From NCBI RefSeq assembly GCF_026168555.1, contig NZ_CP092471.1:1622501-1686500 (forward strand): a stretch of DNA of 64,000 bases, read 5' to 3'. Source of the DNA: Qipengyuania spongiae. Lineage in GTDB: Bacteria; Pseudomonadota; Alphaproteobacteria; Sphingomonadales; Sphingomonadaceae. Position numbers and translations under genes: made by a program. Below the pieces are notes generated by a model. It worked only from the letters and a program-made list of their open reading frames with translations, ran no database searches and had not been told where the DNA came from. Shown in pieces: positions 18,683 through 27,360 of the stretch; the stretch's first letter is position 1, and each line of letters begins with the position of its first letter.

Positions 18683-19076
18683 CGGGAATGGCTCCCACGC
18701 GGCGCGCGACATCGGCGCGCACGGCTTCGGTGAGGTCAGGCGTGCTGCCGGCCACCACCGCTTCGGCGACAAGCACCGTGCGGCCCTCGCGGCCCAGATG
18801 TTCGACCGAGGCTTCGACCGCCTGGAGATAGGCCTGGACGCGCATCTTGGTTTCTTCTGGCGGTCGGCCTGCGCGCGCTTCGGCTTCGATGAAGTCGCCC
18901 ATGATACTGCTCAGCTGCACGGTCACCACTTCGCGCTTGTCGAGCGCGAGCAGCTTGTCGGTCGCCCAGACGCCCCAGAGCGCCGAGCCAACCACGCTCA
19001 AACCGAGCGCGACGGCGGTCCAGTTCACCGCACCCATGCGACCGCGCAGGGACTGTGTTGCCAATATGTTCTTCAC
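18669..19076 (-). CDS. trbI: F-type conjugation protein TrbI
   Basis: The GTG at 19076 overlaps the stop of the upstream gene (GTGA) and gives 135 residues; an ATG at 19037 is the alternative. A single hydrophobic segment near the N-terminus (VALGLSVVGSALWGVWATD) is followed by a soluble periplasmic part beginning KREVVTVQLSSIM, which is the conserved TrbI feature. In F, TrbI is an inner-membrane protein that influences pilus outgrowth and retraction. Placed between traC and traW as in F. It should not be confused with the VirB10-like TrbI of IncP plasmids. Confidence 0.78.
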   Translation of the reverse strand: MKNILATQSLRGRMGAVNWTAVALGLSVVGSALWGVWATDKLLALDKREVVTVQLSSIMGDFIEAEARAGRPPEETKMRVQAYLQAVEASVEHLGREGRTVLVAEAVVAGSTPDLTEAVRADVARRVGAIPDARR

Positions 19077-19468
19077 AGCTTTTCTCCCGAGAGTTCGCGC
19101 TCGAGATCGTTGATGAAGCGCGGCAGGCGCCAGACTACGACGAGCGTCGCGACACCGATGAGGACGAACTTGAACTCGTCGAGGAAGCCGATCTGTCGGC
19201 CCTGCTCGGCGCCGAGGAACCGGTCCGAAATATTGGCGAGATGGGCGAAGAAGACCCCGGCATCGCCGCCAGAAATCAGAAGGAAGAAGAGCAGCGGTAG
19301 CCCGAGCGCCATGAGGTAGCTCGAGGCGAGGAAGGTGCTGCCGCGAAGCACGATGTAGCACAGGTCGGCGGCATGAGACCGCCAGCCCTTGGCCGGCAAT
19401 TCGAGGCTGTCGCTGTCGGCACGGGCGTCCTGGGCCCGGTCGATCGGCGTGACGAGATGGAGTGGCAT
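19073..19468 (-). CDS. Unnamed membrane protein of the transfer operon
   Basis: 131 residues starting at ATG 19468, 32 bp after traC. A hydrophilic N-terminus is followed by a hydrophobic stretch (about residues 38-67, probably one or two helices) and a second near 102-116. The C-terminus is charged (INDLERELSGEKL). It corresponds to none of the named F proteins. Coupling of its stop to the trbI start, and its position inside an otherwise canonical operon, argue that it contributes to the pilus machinery, perhaps as a small inner-membrane subunit. That role is inferred from position only. Confidence 0.75.
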   Translation of the reverse strand: MPLHLVTPIDRAQDARADSDSLELPAKGWRSHAADLCYIVLRGSTFLASSYLMALGLPLLFFLLISGGDAGVFFAHLANISDRFLGAEQGRQIGFLDEFKFVLIGVATLVVVWRLPRFINDLERELSGEKL

Positions 19469-19500
19469 CGGTTTTGGGTGTCCTTGGATGGAGGGAGAAG

Positions 19501-22047
19501 TCAGGTTCGATTGGCAAAGGCGATCCGTTCGATCGCGTCGGCAAGCTGGTGGCCGCGCGCGATTTCGGCATCGATCGCGGCAAAGGTCTGGGGCGAGCTT
19601 GAGAACAGCGTCGCCGAATAGTCGTCGAGCACGAGCCGGCCGATGGCTTCGGTCTCCGGGCCCTTGATGAAGACTTCCGAATAATCGCTGCCCGAACGCT
19701 TCAGGCTGCGGATCAGAGTCTCGGTGCGGTCGTCCATGTCGAGGCGCTTCGACGCCTTGAAATCGGCGATCGTCTCGGGCTTCTGCTGGAGGATCAGCAT
19801 CCAGTCGCTGTTTTCGAGCGCAGCGGTCGCCCCATCGGACTTGTAATAGTCGTTGAGTGACTGCGTCGCGGTTGCCAGCGCCCCGCCATATTTGCGGCAA
19901 GTGCGGGCATAGGTTTCGACGAACTCGCCCATCGAGCCGCCCTTGAGCATCGACCACGCCTCGTCGATCAGCAGCAGCTTCCTCACCGAGCGCGGGCTGC
20001 GGGTCATGGCCTGGCTGGTCATGAACATGATCGCCGAGAGTACGACGCTGCGCAGTTCCTCGCGGGCGGCAAGGTCCGACATCTCGAAGACGGTAAAGTC
20101 GGTGTCAAGATCGAGGCTCGCTTGGCCTTCGAAGAAGGCGCCATAAGTGCCGCCGGCCATGTAGGGCGCAAGCGCGGTGGCGAGATCGCTCGCAGCTTCA
20201 TTGCCGAGACCGGCCAGTGCTTCGCCGACGCCGGTGATCGAGGCATCGACGCCCCGTTCGCTCCAGACGGTGTTGACCGCCCGGTCGATCAGGCCGCGCT
20301 CGGTGTCATTGAGCTTTGTGCTGTGCCGCGCCATCTGGCCGACAATGGCCTTGACCATGCCAAAGCAGTCGAGCCGGTAGTCCTCGTCTTCGGCCGCGCG
20401 CTCACCATCGATCATCGAGAACGGATTGAGGCAGAAGCCCGCCTTCATCGTGAACTCGACGAACCGGCCGCCTTGCAGCTTCACCGAATGCTCGAAGCTG
20501 CGTCCGTCGTCGATGACCACGACCTGCGCGCCAGCCCCTCGAAGCGCCGCGCACATTTCCTGCAGCAGCACCGATTTGCCCGAGCCTGATTTGCCGCAGA
20601 TCGCGACATTGTGGTTGCCAGCATCGTTCTCGAACGGCGACCAGAAGAAGGGCTGGCCGCGCCGGCCCACGAACAGCAGGTGCGGATGGACGCTGCCGAG
20701 ATACTCGCCCTGCATGGGAGCGATATTGGCCGCTGTCGTCGAGAGCACGGTCTTGAAGCGCTTGAGGCGCTCCATGTCCGCGCCAAGGCCATCGGCCAGC
20801 GTCATCGGCATGGCCGCTAGCAGCCCCTGGATCTGCAGGTATCGCTCATCGGCAAGATCCCAGCCCGCCGCCTTGTAGATCGACTTGATCGCGCGTTCGT
20901 CGCGGTCCCCGCGGCCGAGCGGGGAGTAGGTCGTCAGGCCATAGAAGACCCGCACCAAACGTCGGCCTTCCTGCAGCTCGGACTGCACATGCTGCCACTC
21001 GGCTGCCTGCTCGCCGATGCGGGGCAGAAAACGCGCGCTGCGCGTTCCGGCAAGGCTCGTCGTACGCATGAACTTGAAGCCCGCCTTGGCCGAAGCGGCT
21101 TCCTGGTCGGGATAGACGAGGCACAGCATCGTCGCCGCCGGGCAGGGGAAGCGCAGCTTGTCGGTAAACATATCGCCGATGAGCCGCGCGCATTCCCACG
21201 GCGCCCAACGCTGGGGCATGTTGCGCGAGGAAAAATGCCGAACGTCGAACGCGTCGGGGTAGACCGTGCCGATCTCGGGAACGCCGTCCTCGATCTTGCC
21301 CGTCGCACGAAACCGCTCGGTGACGAGCCGCATCCGGTCTTCGTGGATGACGAGCTCGATATCGTGCCGGATCGCCTGGGCCGCGATCGCGTCGTTCGGA
21401 TTATAGGGCACGGCATCGTCTTGCGGTGCGGTGGTTGGCGAGGTCAGGTCGTCGATGATGGCGATCAGTTGCTGTGGCTCGACTTCGGCAACGCCCAGGT
21501 TGAGCGACTTCAACATGGCGATGAGGCCGTCGCGGGTCTGTTTGAGATCTTCGTTGGTGACAGCCTTGGCCGCAGGCACGCCGACCGAAACGATGACCTG
21601 ATGGTGCCGGGCGTGAAAGGGCGTGTCCTGCGAACCCGATTCCCAGACGAGGCCGTAGAGCCGCCGTGCGCGGTGGCGGGCAATCGCCTCGTAGACGCCG
21701 CCCTGGACGTAGCGCGGCGCAAACCAGGGCGCGACGATCCGGCTGATGCGCGGGGATGCGAGATGCAGGACCTGGAGACAGGCGCCTGGCGGAAGACCTT
21801 CGGAGAAGAACGACCCGAGGATTTCACCGGTGCGTTCGTCCGCTCCGATCAGAGGCGTGACCGAAAGCACGAAGCCTTTCGAACGCGCGTTGAAATAGAG
21901 CCGACTCGCCGGATCGTAGACCCGGTACGGGAGCCAGTCCGAGAGCAGATCGAGCATCAGGGCAGGCCGGTCATGCTCGGCGTGCTCGGCATCGCCCAGA
22001 AGGCCGGTGAGGAGCCTGTCAACGATCGTCTTGAGTTTCTCGGCCAT
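19501..22047 (-). CDS. traC: F-type conjugation ATPase TraC (VirB4-like)
   Basis: An 848-residue cytoplasmic ATPase. Walker A (CGKSGSGKS) is near residue 485 and Walker B (LLLIDEAWSML) near 693; the N-terminal half is the VirB4/TraC domain with the usual DLxSP and pilus-assembly regions. It powers pilus assembly together with inner-membrane Tra proteins. The start is read as ATG 22047, which overlaps the traV stop in TGATG; an adjacent GTG at 22050 is possible. Length agrees with F TraC (875). Confidence 0.93.
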   Translation of the reverse strand: MAEKLKTIVDRLLTGLLGDAEHAEHDRPALMLDLLSDWLPYRVYDPASRLYFNARSKGFVLSVTPLIGADERTGEILGSFFSEGLPPGACLQVLHLASPRISRIVAPWFAPRYVQGGVYEAIARHRARRLYGLVWESGSQDTPFHARHHQVIVSVGVPAAKAVTNEDLKQTRDGLIAMLKSLNLGVAEVEPQQLIAIIDDLTSPTTAPQDDAVPYNPNDAIAAQAIRHDIELVIHEDRMRLVTERFRATGKIEDGVPEIGTVYPDAFDVRHFSSRNMPQRWAPWECARLIGDMFTDKLRFPCPAATMLCLVYPDQEAASAKAGFKFMRTTSLAGTRSARFLPRIGEQAAEWQHVQSELQEGRRLVRVFYGLTTYSPLGRGDRDERAIKSIYKAAGWDLADERYLQIQGLLAAMPMTLADGLGADMERLKRFKTVLSTTAANIAPMQGEYLGSVHPHLLFVGRRGQPFFWSPFENDAGNHNVAICGKSGSGKSVLLQEMCAALRGAGAQVVVIDDGRSFEHSVKLQGGRFVEFTMKAGFCLNPFSMIDGERAAEDEDYRLDCFGMVKAIVGQMARHSTKLNDTERGLIDRAVNTVWSERGVDASITGVGEALAGLGNEAASDLATALAPYMAGGTYGAFFEGQASLDLDTDFTVFEMSDLAAREELRSVVLSAIMFMTSQAMTRSPRSVRKLLLIDEAWSMLKGGSMGEFVETYARTCRKYGGALATATQSLNDYYKSDGATAALENSDWMLILQQKPETIADFKASKRLDMDDRTETLIRSLKRSGSDYSEVFIKGPETEAIGRLVLDDYSATLFSSSPQTFAAIDAEIARGHQLADAIERIAFANRT

Positions 22048-22790
22048 CACTTGGGCTCCTTTTGTGCCTTGGCCGCGTTCTTGGCGGCCTCGATCGCCTC
22101 GATGGTCGGGTAGATCAGCGGGGCCTTGTCGGCAGAGGGCCGAGGGGTTCGATCATGCGGGGGCTGCGCCATGTCGAACCCCTCGACCGCCGGTGCGCTC
22201 GCACCGGCAACCGCCTCGCGCGCCGTGGAGGGGAGGACCAGCGGCGAGGCAGAGGGGATGTCCTCGATCGAGGACGAAGGCTGAAAGGGCTGTCCGAGAT
22301 CGAACGTCTCGGCATCGGGCTGTTCGGCCGCGGGAAGGGTGGCGGTTTCCTTCAGGAGATCGCTCTTGGCCTGTGCGGCCTTCAGCTGGCGCCTGAGCTG
22401 CCGCATCAGCGGCGGGGCAGTATCCTCGCCTGCCTTGCGGCGCAGTTCTGCGGCCCAGCGCGGATTTTCGACCACCGCCCAGGCGACCGCATCGTCGTGC
22501 AGCGTCCCGGTTTCATCGATGTGCGCCGGAAAGACGATCCTGAGCGTACGCTCGGAAGTGCGGCCCTGATCGCCGGAAGCGACGGAAACAGGCGGACGCG
22601 GGCCGTCCTGGACCGGTCCGGTCGCGGACAAATCCCTGGTCGCGCGGGCATCGATCACCTGGCTGGGTGCGCAGTCGCCCTTGGGGGCACGGCAGGTGAA
22701 ATCGCCTTCGACATTGGTGCCGAAAGTGGCGCAGCCGCTTGTCAGCACGGCAAGGCAGGCAGAGGCGAGAATACGGTGGCAAAATCCCAT
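22047..22790 (-). CDS. traV: Type IV secretion lipoprotein TraV
   Basis: A 247-residue lipoprotein. The signal peptide ends in the lipobox LTSGC, placing Cys19 as the lipidated residue. A short cysteine-containing region (CRAPKGDC) follows, then a long polar region rich in Pro, Ala and Glu. TraV anchors the TraK-TraB core complex in the outer membrane, as VirB7 does in other systems. It lies between the DsbC-like gene and traC, as in SXT. The extended C-terminal half compared with F TraV (171 residues) shows no domain I recognise. Confidence 0.87.
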   Translation of the reverse strand: MGFCHRILASACLAVLTSGCATFGTNVEGDFTCRAPKGDCAPSQVIDARATRDLSATGPVQDGPRPPVSVASGDQGRTSERTLRIVFPAHIDETGTLHDDAVAWAVVENPRWAAELRRKAGEDTAPPLMRQLRRQLKAAQAKSDLLKETATLPAAEQPDAETFDLGQPFQPSSSIEDIPSASPLVLPSTAREAVAGASAPAVEGFDMAQPPHDRTPRPSADKAPLIYPTIEAIEAAKNAAKAQKEPK

Positions 22791-22795
22791 GACGA

Positions 22796-23686
22796 TTATC
22801 CTTTCTTGGCCGGAGCGAGGGCGACCGCTTTTGCGGGCTTGAGGAATTCGCGGAGCATGGAAGCCGGGCGATACCCTTCGAGGATCGCGCCGTCGGACGG
22901 GCGTACGATCACCGGCGTTCCGTTAAAGCCATGGGCCTTGGCAAAGGCTTCGTTGGCATCGAGCCCGCTCGTGTCACAAGGCTTCGGATTGGCGAGGGCG
23001 AGGCCCGAATAGGCCATGTGGAGGGAGACCTCGGGGCGCGGCGAGCACAGCACCCGTTCGGCATCGCGGCGGCTGTCGGCCCCGAAGATCGAAATGGGCC
23101 GCTCCTCGACGCGCGCGCCAATCGCCTTCAGTTCGGCTTCGAGTTTCTTGCAGTAGCCGCAGTGGAAATCGGAGAAGACGACGACCTTGGGGCCGTTGGC
23201 TGGTCCCCAGGTGATCGCGCCGTTCGCGGGCAGGCCAGCGAGCGATACCTTCTGCGGGGTGGCGCGCGGGGCAGGCTGGCTTTCTTCGTTGGCATTGCTC
23301 CGCCGTGCAGCACCAGCAGCCAGCAGATCAGGATTGAGCGCGAGGAGACGGGCTGCCGTCAGGTCTTGCCGCGCTTCCATGTCGTAGATGCGCCCGATCA
23401 CCAGATATTTGGCCGCGCGATCGACATAGAACAGCGTCGATTTCGAGGCGACTTCGCACAGGCCGCCAAGGCCATCGCAGGTGATCGCATCGATCGGCGT
23501 CTTCGGCAGGCGCAGCTTGAGCGCGGCGCGCACCTTGGCCGTATCAGGCGCCTGGGCCGGGGAAGCGAGGCTGGCCACGCCCCAGCCCGTCGCGGCGGAC
23601 AGTGCGATGACGGCGGCGGCGGACGCCACTGGTCGCAGCCAGCGCCGCGGCTTGCTCGGGGTTGGGTTGTTTGCGGCGGGGGTCAT
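22796..23686 (-). CDS. dsbC: DsbC-like thiol:disulfide isomerase of the transfer operon
   Basis: 296 residues with an N-terminal membrane anchor or uncleaved signal (about 20-42), a short DsbC-type dimerisation region and a thioredoxin domain with VVFSDFHCGYCKKLE, giving the active-site pair CGYC near residue 145-150. Such a DsbC protein is encoded between traB or traV and traC in SXT/R27-type operons and helps fold the cysteine-rich TraN, TraU, TraH and TraF. The ATG overlaps the traB stop (ATGA). It appears intact. Confidence 0.88.
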   Translation of the reverse strand: MTPAANNPTPSKPRRWLRPVASAAAVIALSAATGWGVASLASPAQAPDTAKVRAALKLRLPKTPIDAITCDGLGGLCEVASKSTLFYVDRAAKYLVIGRIYDMEARQDLTAARLLALNPDLLAAGAARRSNANEESQPAPRATPQKVSLAGLPANGAITWGPANGPKVVVFSDFHCGYCKKLEAELKAIGARVEERPISIFGADSRRDAERVLCSPRPEVSLHMAYSGLALANPKPCDTSGLDANEAFAKAHGFNGTPVIVRPSDGAILEGYRPASMLREFLKPAKAVALAPAKKG

Positions 23687-25017
23687 TGGGAGTTCCTCAC
23701 GTAGACGCCGTCGAGAAAGACGATTTCGACATCGATGCCGGTCGGCATCTCGACGACGGGTTGGTATTGTTCGGCGCGCTCGATCAGATATTTGCTGACC
23801 GTATCGGCCGCGTCCGCAGCGCCCTGGCCGAGCCCGCCGCCGAGAATGTCGCCGGCCGAGAGCTTCGAGCGGGTGCCGTCGGCATTGGTCGTGACACCGG
23901 AAAAGACGCTGTTGGCGTTCGCCGAAAACCCGCGTCCGAAACCGCCCACGATCCCGGCAAGCAGGGCCTGGCTCACAAGGCTGCCCTCGCGGCTGACGAC
24001 ACGCCCACGCACGCCCGATTTTCCGGCAAAGCTGATGAAGCCTTTGACCTCGCTCACCGCGACGCGCCCGCCGGGCTGATCGCAGGTCATCCGGGCCAGC
24101 TTCACATAGACTTTCTCGGAAGAGAGATCGCCGCGCGCCGCGCCATTGACGATACAGCCCTGGATGCGGGTCGTCAGAACCTTGCCGTTCTGCATGACTG
24201 ATCGCGCTGGGCCGGTGATGCGCAGGACAACGGGAAGCGGATCGGTCTGGCTCGCGACACCGGCCGATGCATCGACGCCAACGATGACGCGCGCCGAGGC
24301 ATAGGAATTAGGCGGCAGATAGTCCGGTGAATCCTCGATCACGACCGGCGGGGTTTCGGGACGCGCAAACCTTGGTCCGTTTGCCCCGGCTTTGTCCGAC
24401 GTGAAGCTCATAAGCTTGACTTCGCCTGGCCCGGGCATAGCAGCTTCACCGGCCCCCACCGGCGCGCCGCCGAGCGTTGACGGGGCTGTCCGGCCGCGCG
24501 CGTCATAGCCGCCAGCTTGCGGGCCATAGGCCGGCGGCGGCACGCTCGGGGGAGCCGAGGTGCTCTGGCTGGCAAGGCGCGTCTTCAGATCCGCGTTCTC
24601 GGCGGAGATCGCATCGATCGCGGCCTGGCCGTCAACGCGCATGGCCTGGTTCTCGGCCTTGAGGGCGGCGAGCTGGGCTTCGATTTCCTCGCGCGGGAGG
24701 CTCGCGTCCTTCATCGCCTTCTGCTCGCGGGTCACGGCATCGAGACGATTGCCGTAGGTCGCGACGAATTCGCGCTGCGAAAGGTCGCGATTGATGAGTC
24801 CCGCCGTGTCGATGGTCTGAGCGGCGGTGGGATCGTCGATCTTCGCGCCGTCGTCGCCTCCCAGGATGAACCAGCTACCGCCGACAAGCGCGAGCGCGCC
24901 CATAGAGCCAAGCAGAAGCTTCTGCCGCCGCGCGGTCTTGGCGTTGAGGCTGGTGACTGGTGAAGGCGATGCGGGATCGGCTTGAACCGGGGTCGAGGGG
25001 GCGGCTGTGTCGCTCAT
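23683..25017 (-). CDS. traB: F-type conjugation core protein TraB (VirB10-like)
   Basis: A 444-residue protein with one inner-membrane helix near residues 33-48 (LLLGSMGALALVGGSWFIL), a coiled segment rich in Glu, Lys and Ala (about 75-125), a Pro/Gly-rich linker, and a C-terminal beta domain that includes VIVGVDASAGVAS and the late GFGRGFSANAN segment. TraB spans the envelope and joins the inner-membrane ATPase to the TraK-TraV ring. Start and stop both overlap neighbouring genes by 4 bp, so synthesis is coupled to traK and to the DsbC-like gene. Confidence 0.92.
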   Translation of the reverse strand: MSDTAAPSTPVQADPASPSPVTSLNAKTARRQKLLLGSMGALALVGGSWFILGGDDGAKIDDPTAAQTIDTAGLINRDLSQREFVATYGNRLDAVTREQKAMKDASLPREEIEAQLAALKAENQAMRVDGQAAIDAISAENADLKTRLASQSTSAPPSVPPPAYGPQAGGYDARGRTAPSTLGGAPVGAGEAAMPGPGEVKLMSFTSDKAGANGPRFARPETPPVVIEDSPDYLPPNSYASARVIVGVDASAGVASQTDPLPVVLRITGPARSVMQNGKVLTTRIQGCIVNGAARGDLSSEKVYVKLARMTCDQPGGRVAVSEVKGFISFAGKSGVRGRVVSREGSLVSQALLAGIVGGFGRGFSANANSVFSGVTTNADGTRSKLSAGDILGGGLGQGAADAADTVSKYLIERAEQYQPVVEMPTGIDVEIVFLDGVYVRNSQ

Positions 25018-25769
25018 TGACCGATCTCCCCGTTCGTGCCGACGATGAAGGCGACGGTGCTCTCGCCCGATTGGAGAGTTGGCTGGGCGATTGAGATGGC
25101 AAGGGTCCCGGACGACGCGAGATCCGCTTCGCCAAGCGTCAGCGGCTTGCGGCCACGGTTCGCCAGGCGGATGACCTTTCCGGCGAGCGCGCTGCCGCGG
25201 TAATCGGCGATGAGCTGGATTTCGAGATCGCCGACCCGTGCCGGAAGGGCGGAGGACTGCCTGACTTCGAAGCCATCGACCGTCTGGTCATTGGCCATGG
25301 CCTGGATGAGCCGCACTGCGCTCGTCTCCAGCGGCGTTTCGCTTTCCCAGCCAGATGCCTTGTTTGTCGCGATCGCCGGGTTGGTGATGAAGACCTGCAC
25401 TGCCGGGACAGGCTCGACCTGGCAGGAAACCTTGTAGACGAAGCCCTTCTTGGTCGTGGCGAAGAAGCTGATCGACCGCGCCGCATAGGTCTCGGGCACC
25501 GACACGTAGATGTCGCCGCGCAGCGGTTCGTTGGTGACCGCAAAATCGTTGTAGGGCGTGCCGGTCGAGATCTTCGAGACGCTGGCAAACTGGTCGTCGA
25601 TAAGCGCGAAGCGCGTCAGCTCGCGGGCCGACACGGCGCATTCGATGCTTGCTCCATCTGCAGCCTGTTTGAACTGGTCGGCGGCCTGCGCGCCGCTTCC
25701 TGAAAATGCGAGCATGGTGCTGGCGCAAAGAGCCAGGCTCCAGGCGCGCGTCTTGCGTCGGTAAGCCAT
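25014..25769 (-). CDS. traK: F-type conjugation secretin-like protein TraK
   Basis: 251 residues from ATG 25769, chosen over an adjacent GTG at 25772 because ATG overlaps the traE stop in TGATG. A signal peptide ends near SGAQA. The mature part is mostly predicted beta, with the VirB9-like pattern of TraK. TraK forms the outer-membrane-proximal ring with TraV and the TraB C-terminus. Gene order E-K-B is that of F. Length matches F TraK (242). Confidence 0.9.
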   Translation of the reverse strand: MAYRRKTRAWSLALCASTMLAFSGSGAQAADQFKQAADGASIECAVSARELTRFALIDDQFASVSKISTGTPYNDFAVTNEPLRGDIYVSVPETYAARSISFFATTKKGFVYKVSCQVEPVPAVQVFITNPAIATNKASGWESETPLETSAVRLIQAMANDQTVDGFEVRQSSALPARVGDLEIQLIADYRGSALAGKVIRLANRGRKPLTLGEADLASSGTLAISIAQPTLQSGESTVAFIVGTNGEIGQ

Positions 25770-26341
25770 CACTGGGCCTCCTTCGTTGGGTCTTTGGGGG
25801 GCAACTGGCTGAAGCCTGACAGCGCGAGACGCAGGCCCCGGTAGGTCCAGTTGAAGCGGAAACGGCGTTCGTCGCTCGCGATGACCTGGGCGCCGACAAA
25901 GGTCTTGAGCGTGCCGGTCACGTCGGAAGTCAGCCCCTTGGGGTCGACGGTCATCGACCGGATGACGAAGGCCTGGGTGACGTCCGAGCCACGCTGTTCC
26001 TCGACGATCCGAACGAGATCTGCCTTGAGGCGACCGTAGCTCGCCGGATCAGCAAGCTTCAGGATCTCGTCCATCCAGTAGTCGAGGCCTTCGGGGCTGC
26101 GGTTGAGGAGAACGAGCGCGGCATCGCGGGTCACGAGTTCGAGATAGTCGGCCTCGACCCCCGCGCTGCTGACGGTGAGCTGCTTGGGGAGCGTTGGCAG
26201 GAGCACGACTTCGCGGTCGCGGGTGGCAGCAAGGCTGACGGCGACGACGAGCGCAATGCCAAGCCCGGCGCTGGTGAGCGCAAAGAGGTTGCGCTGGCGC
26301 AGCAGCGACTGCTGACGCTCGTGTGAAATGTCGGCAAACAT
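25769..26341 (-). CDS. traE: F-type conjugation protein TraE
   Basis: 190 residues with one N-terminal inner-membrane helix (FALTSAGLGIALVVAVSLAA, about 19-40) and a periplasmic domain, the architecture of TraE and of VirB5/VirB8-like assembly factors. F TraE is 188 residues. It contains the characteristic EADYLELVTRD region after the helix. It lies 12 bp after traL and overlaps traK. Required for pilus assembly in F-type systems. Confidence 0.9.
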   Translation of the reverse strand: MFADISHERQQSLLRQRNLFALTSAGLGIALVVAVSLAATRDREVVLLPTLPKQLTVSSAGVEADYLELVTRDAALVLLNRSPEGLDYWMDEILKLADPASYGRLKADLVRIVEEQRGSDVTQAFVIRSMTVDPKGLTSDVTGTLKTFVGAQVIASDERRFRFNWTYRGLRLALSGFSQLPPKDPTKEAQ

Positions 26342-26353
26342 GGATATCTCCCC

Positions 26354-26641
26354 TCAACCGGCAAGCAGGCGGCAGTGGGAAGGCGGCGTCGATTTCAGGC
26401 CCAACAATCCGGCCGGCAGATACCAATAGGCGGCATGGGCTACCCAGGAGCTGGCGCGTCCTGCTTTTGCCTTTCGCAGCGCGAACCAGGCGCCGAAGGC
26501 AACGATGATGCCGATAAAGATATGCTGGCTGAGGATCCCCCAGGTGAAGGGGATAAGCATCCCGGCGAACTCGTCGATGGTCCAGAAGCCGATGAGCTCC
26601 GGATCGTCGAGCCGACGCGGGATGATATATGGGTCTGCCAT
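26354..26641 (-). CDS. traL: F-type conjugation protein TraL
   Basis: 95 residues from ATG 26641. The protein opens with the family feature IPRRLDDPELIGFWTIDE and then has two hydrophobic stretches (about 24-55), typical of the small TraL inner-membrane protein, which is equivalent to VirB3 and associates with the TraC ATPase. F TraL is 91 residues. It lies 26 bp after traA, in the A-L-E-K-B order of F. Confidence 0.92.
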   Translation of the reverse strand: MADPYIIPRRLDDPELIGFWTIDEFAGMLIPFTWGILSQHIFIGIIVAFGAWFALRKAKAGRASSWVAHAAYWYLPAGLLGLKSTPPSHCRLLAG

Positions 26642-26667
26642 GGCGACGCGCCTTCCCGGCCGATGCG

Positions 26668-27012
26668 TCAGATGACCGCGGTGACGACCGAGGTGACGAT
26701 CGGAACGCCCGTGCCGACGCCGATGCCGACACCGACCGGAACAGCGACCTGTCCGAGCGAGAACCGGCCCGAAGCAAGACCGATGAGGCCGCCTGCGAGG
26801 CTGAGGACGGTGATGATCTTGCCGCCCGAGCCTTCGAGGAAATCGGTGAATTTCGTGAGGGCAGGGGTGAAGGTCGTGTCGGCGCCCGCGTAGGCAGCGC
26901 TGGCGGCGAGGGCTGCAACCGCAAGCGGTACCGCGAAGGTCATGGCTCGCCCGAACTTCGAGGGGCGCTGGTCGATGGCGCCGGAGCGCCGGGAGAGGGT
27001 GAAAGACTGCAT
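26668..27012 (-). CDS. traA: TraA-like conjugative pilin precursor
   Basis: The ATG at 27012 is preceded by GGAG at a good distance and gives 114 residues; an ATG at 27024 lacks a ribosome site. The precursor has an unusually long leader ending in a hydrophobic stretch and AYA, with a likely cleavage before GADTTF. That leaves a mature pilin of about 72 residues, close to the 70 of F pilin, with two hydrophobic helices separated by a short loop (SGRFSLGQ). It is the first gene of the transfer operon. Maturation by the operon's S26 peptidase is inferred. Confidence 0.85.
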   Translation of the reverse strand: MQSFTLSRRSGAIDQRPSKFGRAMTFAVPLAVAALAASAAYAGADTTFTPALTKFTDFLEGSGGKIITVLSLAGGLIGLASGRFSLGQVAVPVGVGIGVGTGVPIVTSVVTAVI

Positions 27013-27360
27013 ACGGAGCTCCATCTGGAGGGGTGAACCCAGCGTTCTTTCGTTCGCTGTGTGTTCCACATGCATCTAGGAATTCGATGTAGGAAAGTCG
27101 GAACGCCTGTCGAGCTGATGCGGCGGACGGATACGGACGCATCGAATGGTTGCTGTCGGCGATAATAAGCAGAAACAGCGGTTTATTTCGTAATCAGCGT
27201 CGACGAATCTCGACAGGAGTGGCGCCGATTGTCGACGACTCGAGCCTAGGGAATGATTCGCCTAGAAACGAGATGTTCCATATATGTTCTTTTCATTTTC
27301 CTACATGGACGGCGCGAGATATGGCTACGACTCAGTTCCTCATCGTTGGAGTTTTTGTCG
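27013..27360. promoter_or_regulatory. Divergent control region of the transfer operon and the XRE-type gene
   Basis: This 348-bp spacer separates traA from a rightward regulator gene. For the traA side, TCGACA (minus strand of 27108-27113) is a fair -35 candidate. Two CTAGG-type elements resemble the operators beside the S24 repressor: CTAGGAATTCGATGTAGG starting at 27076, and CTAGG/CCTAG separated by 10 bp at 27246-27265. AT-rich TATATG near 27290 is a possible -10 for the rightward gene. No open frame of note is present. Confidence 0.55.

Noticed and set aside
20989..22113. 374-codon rightward frame inside traC
   Set aside because: Antisense to a strongly recognisable ATPase gene; no start signal or domain.
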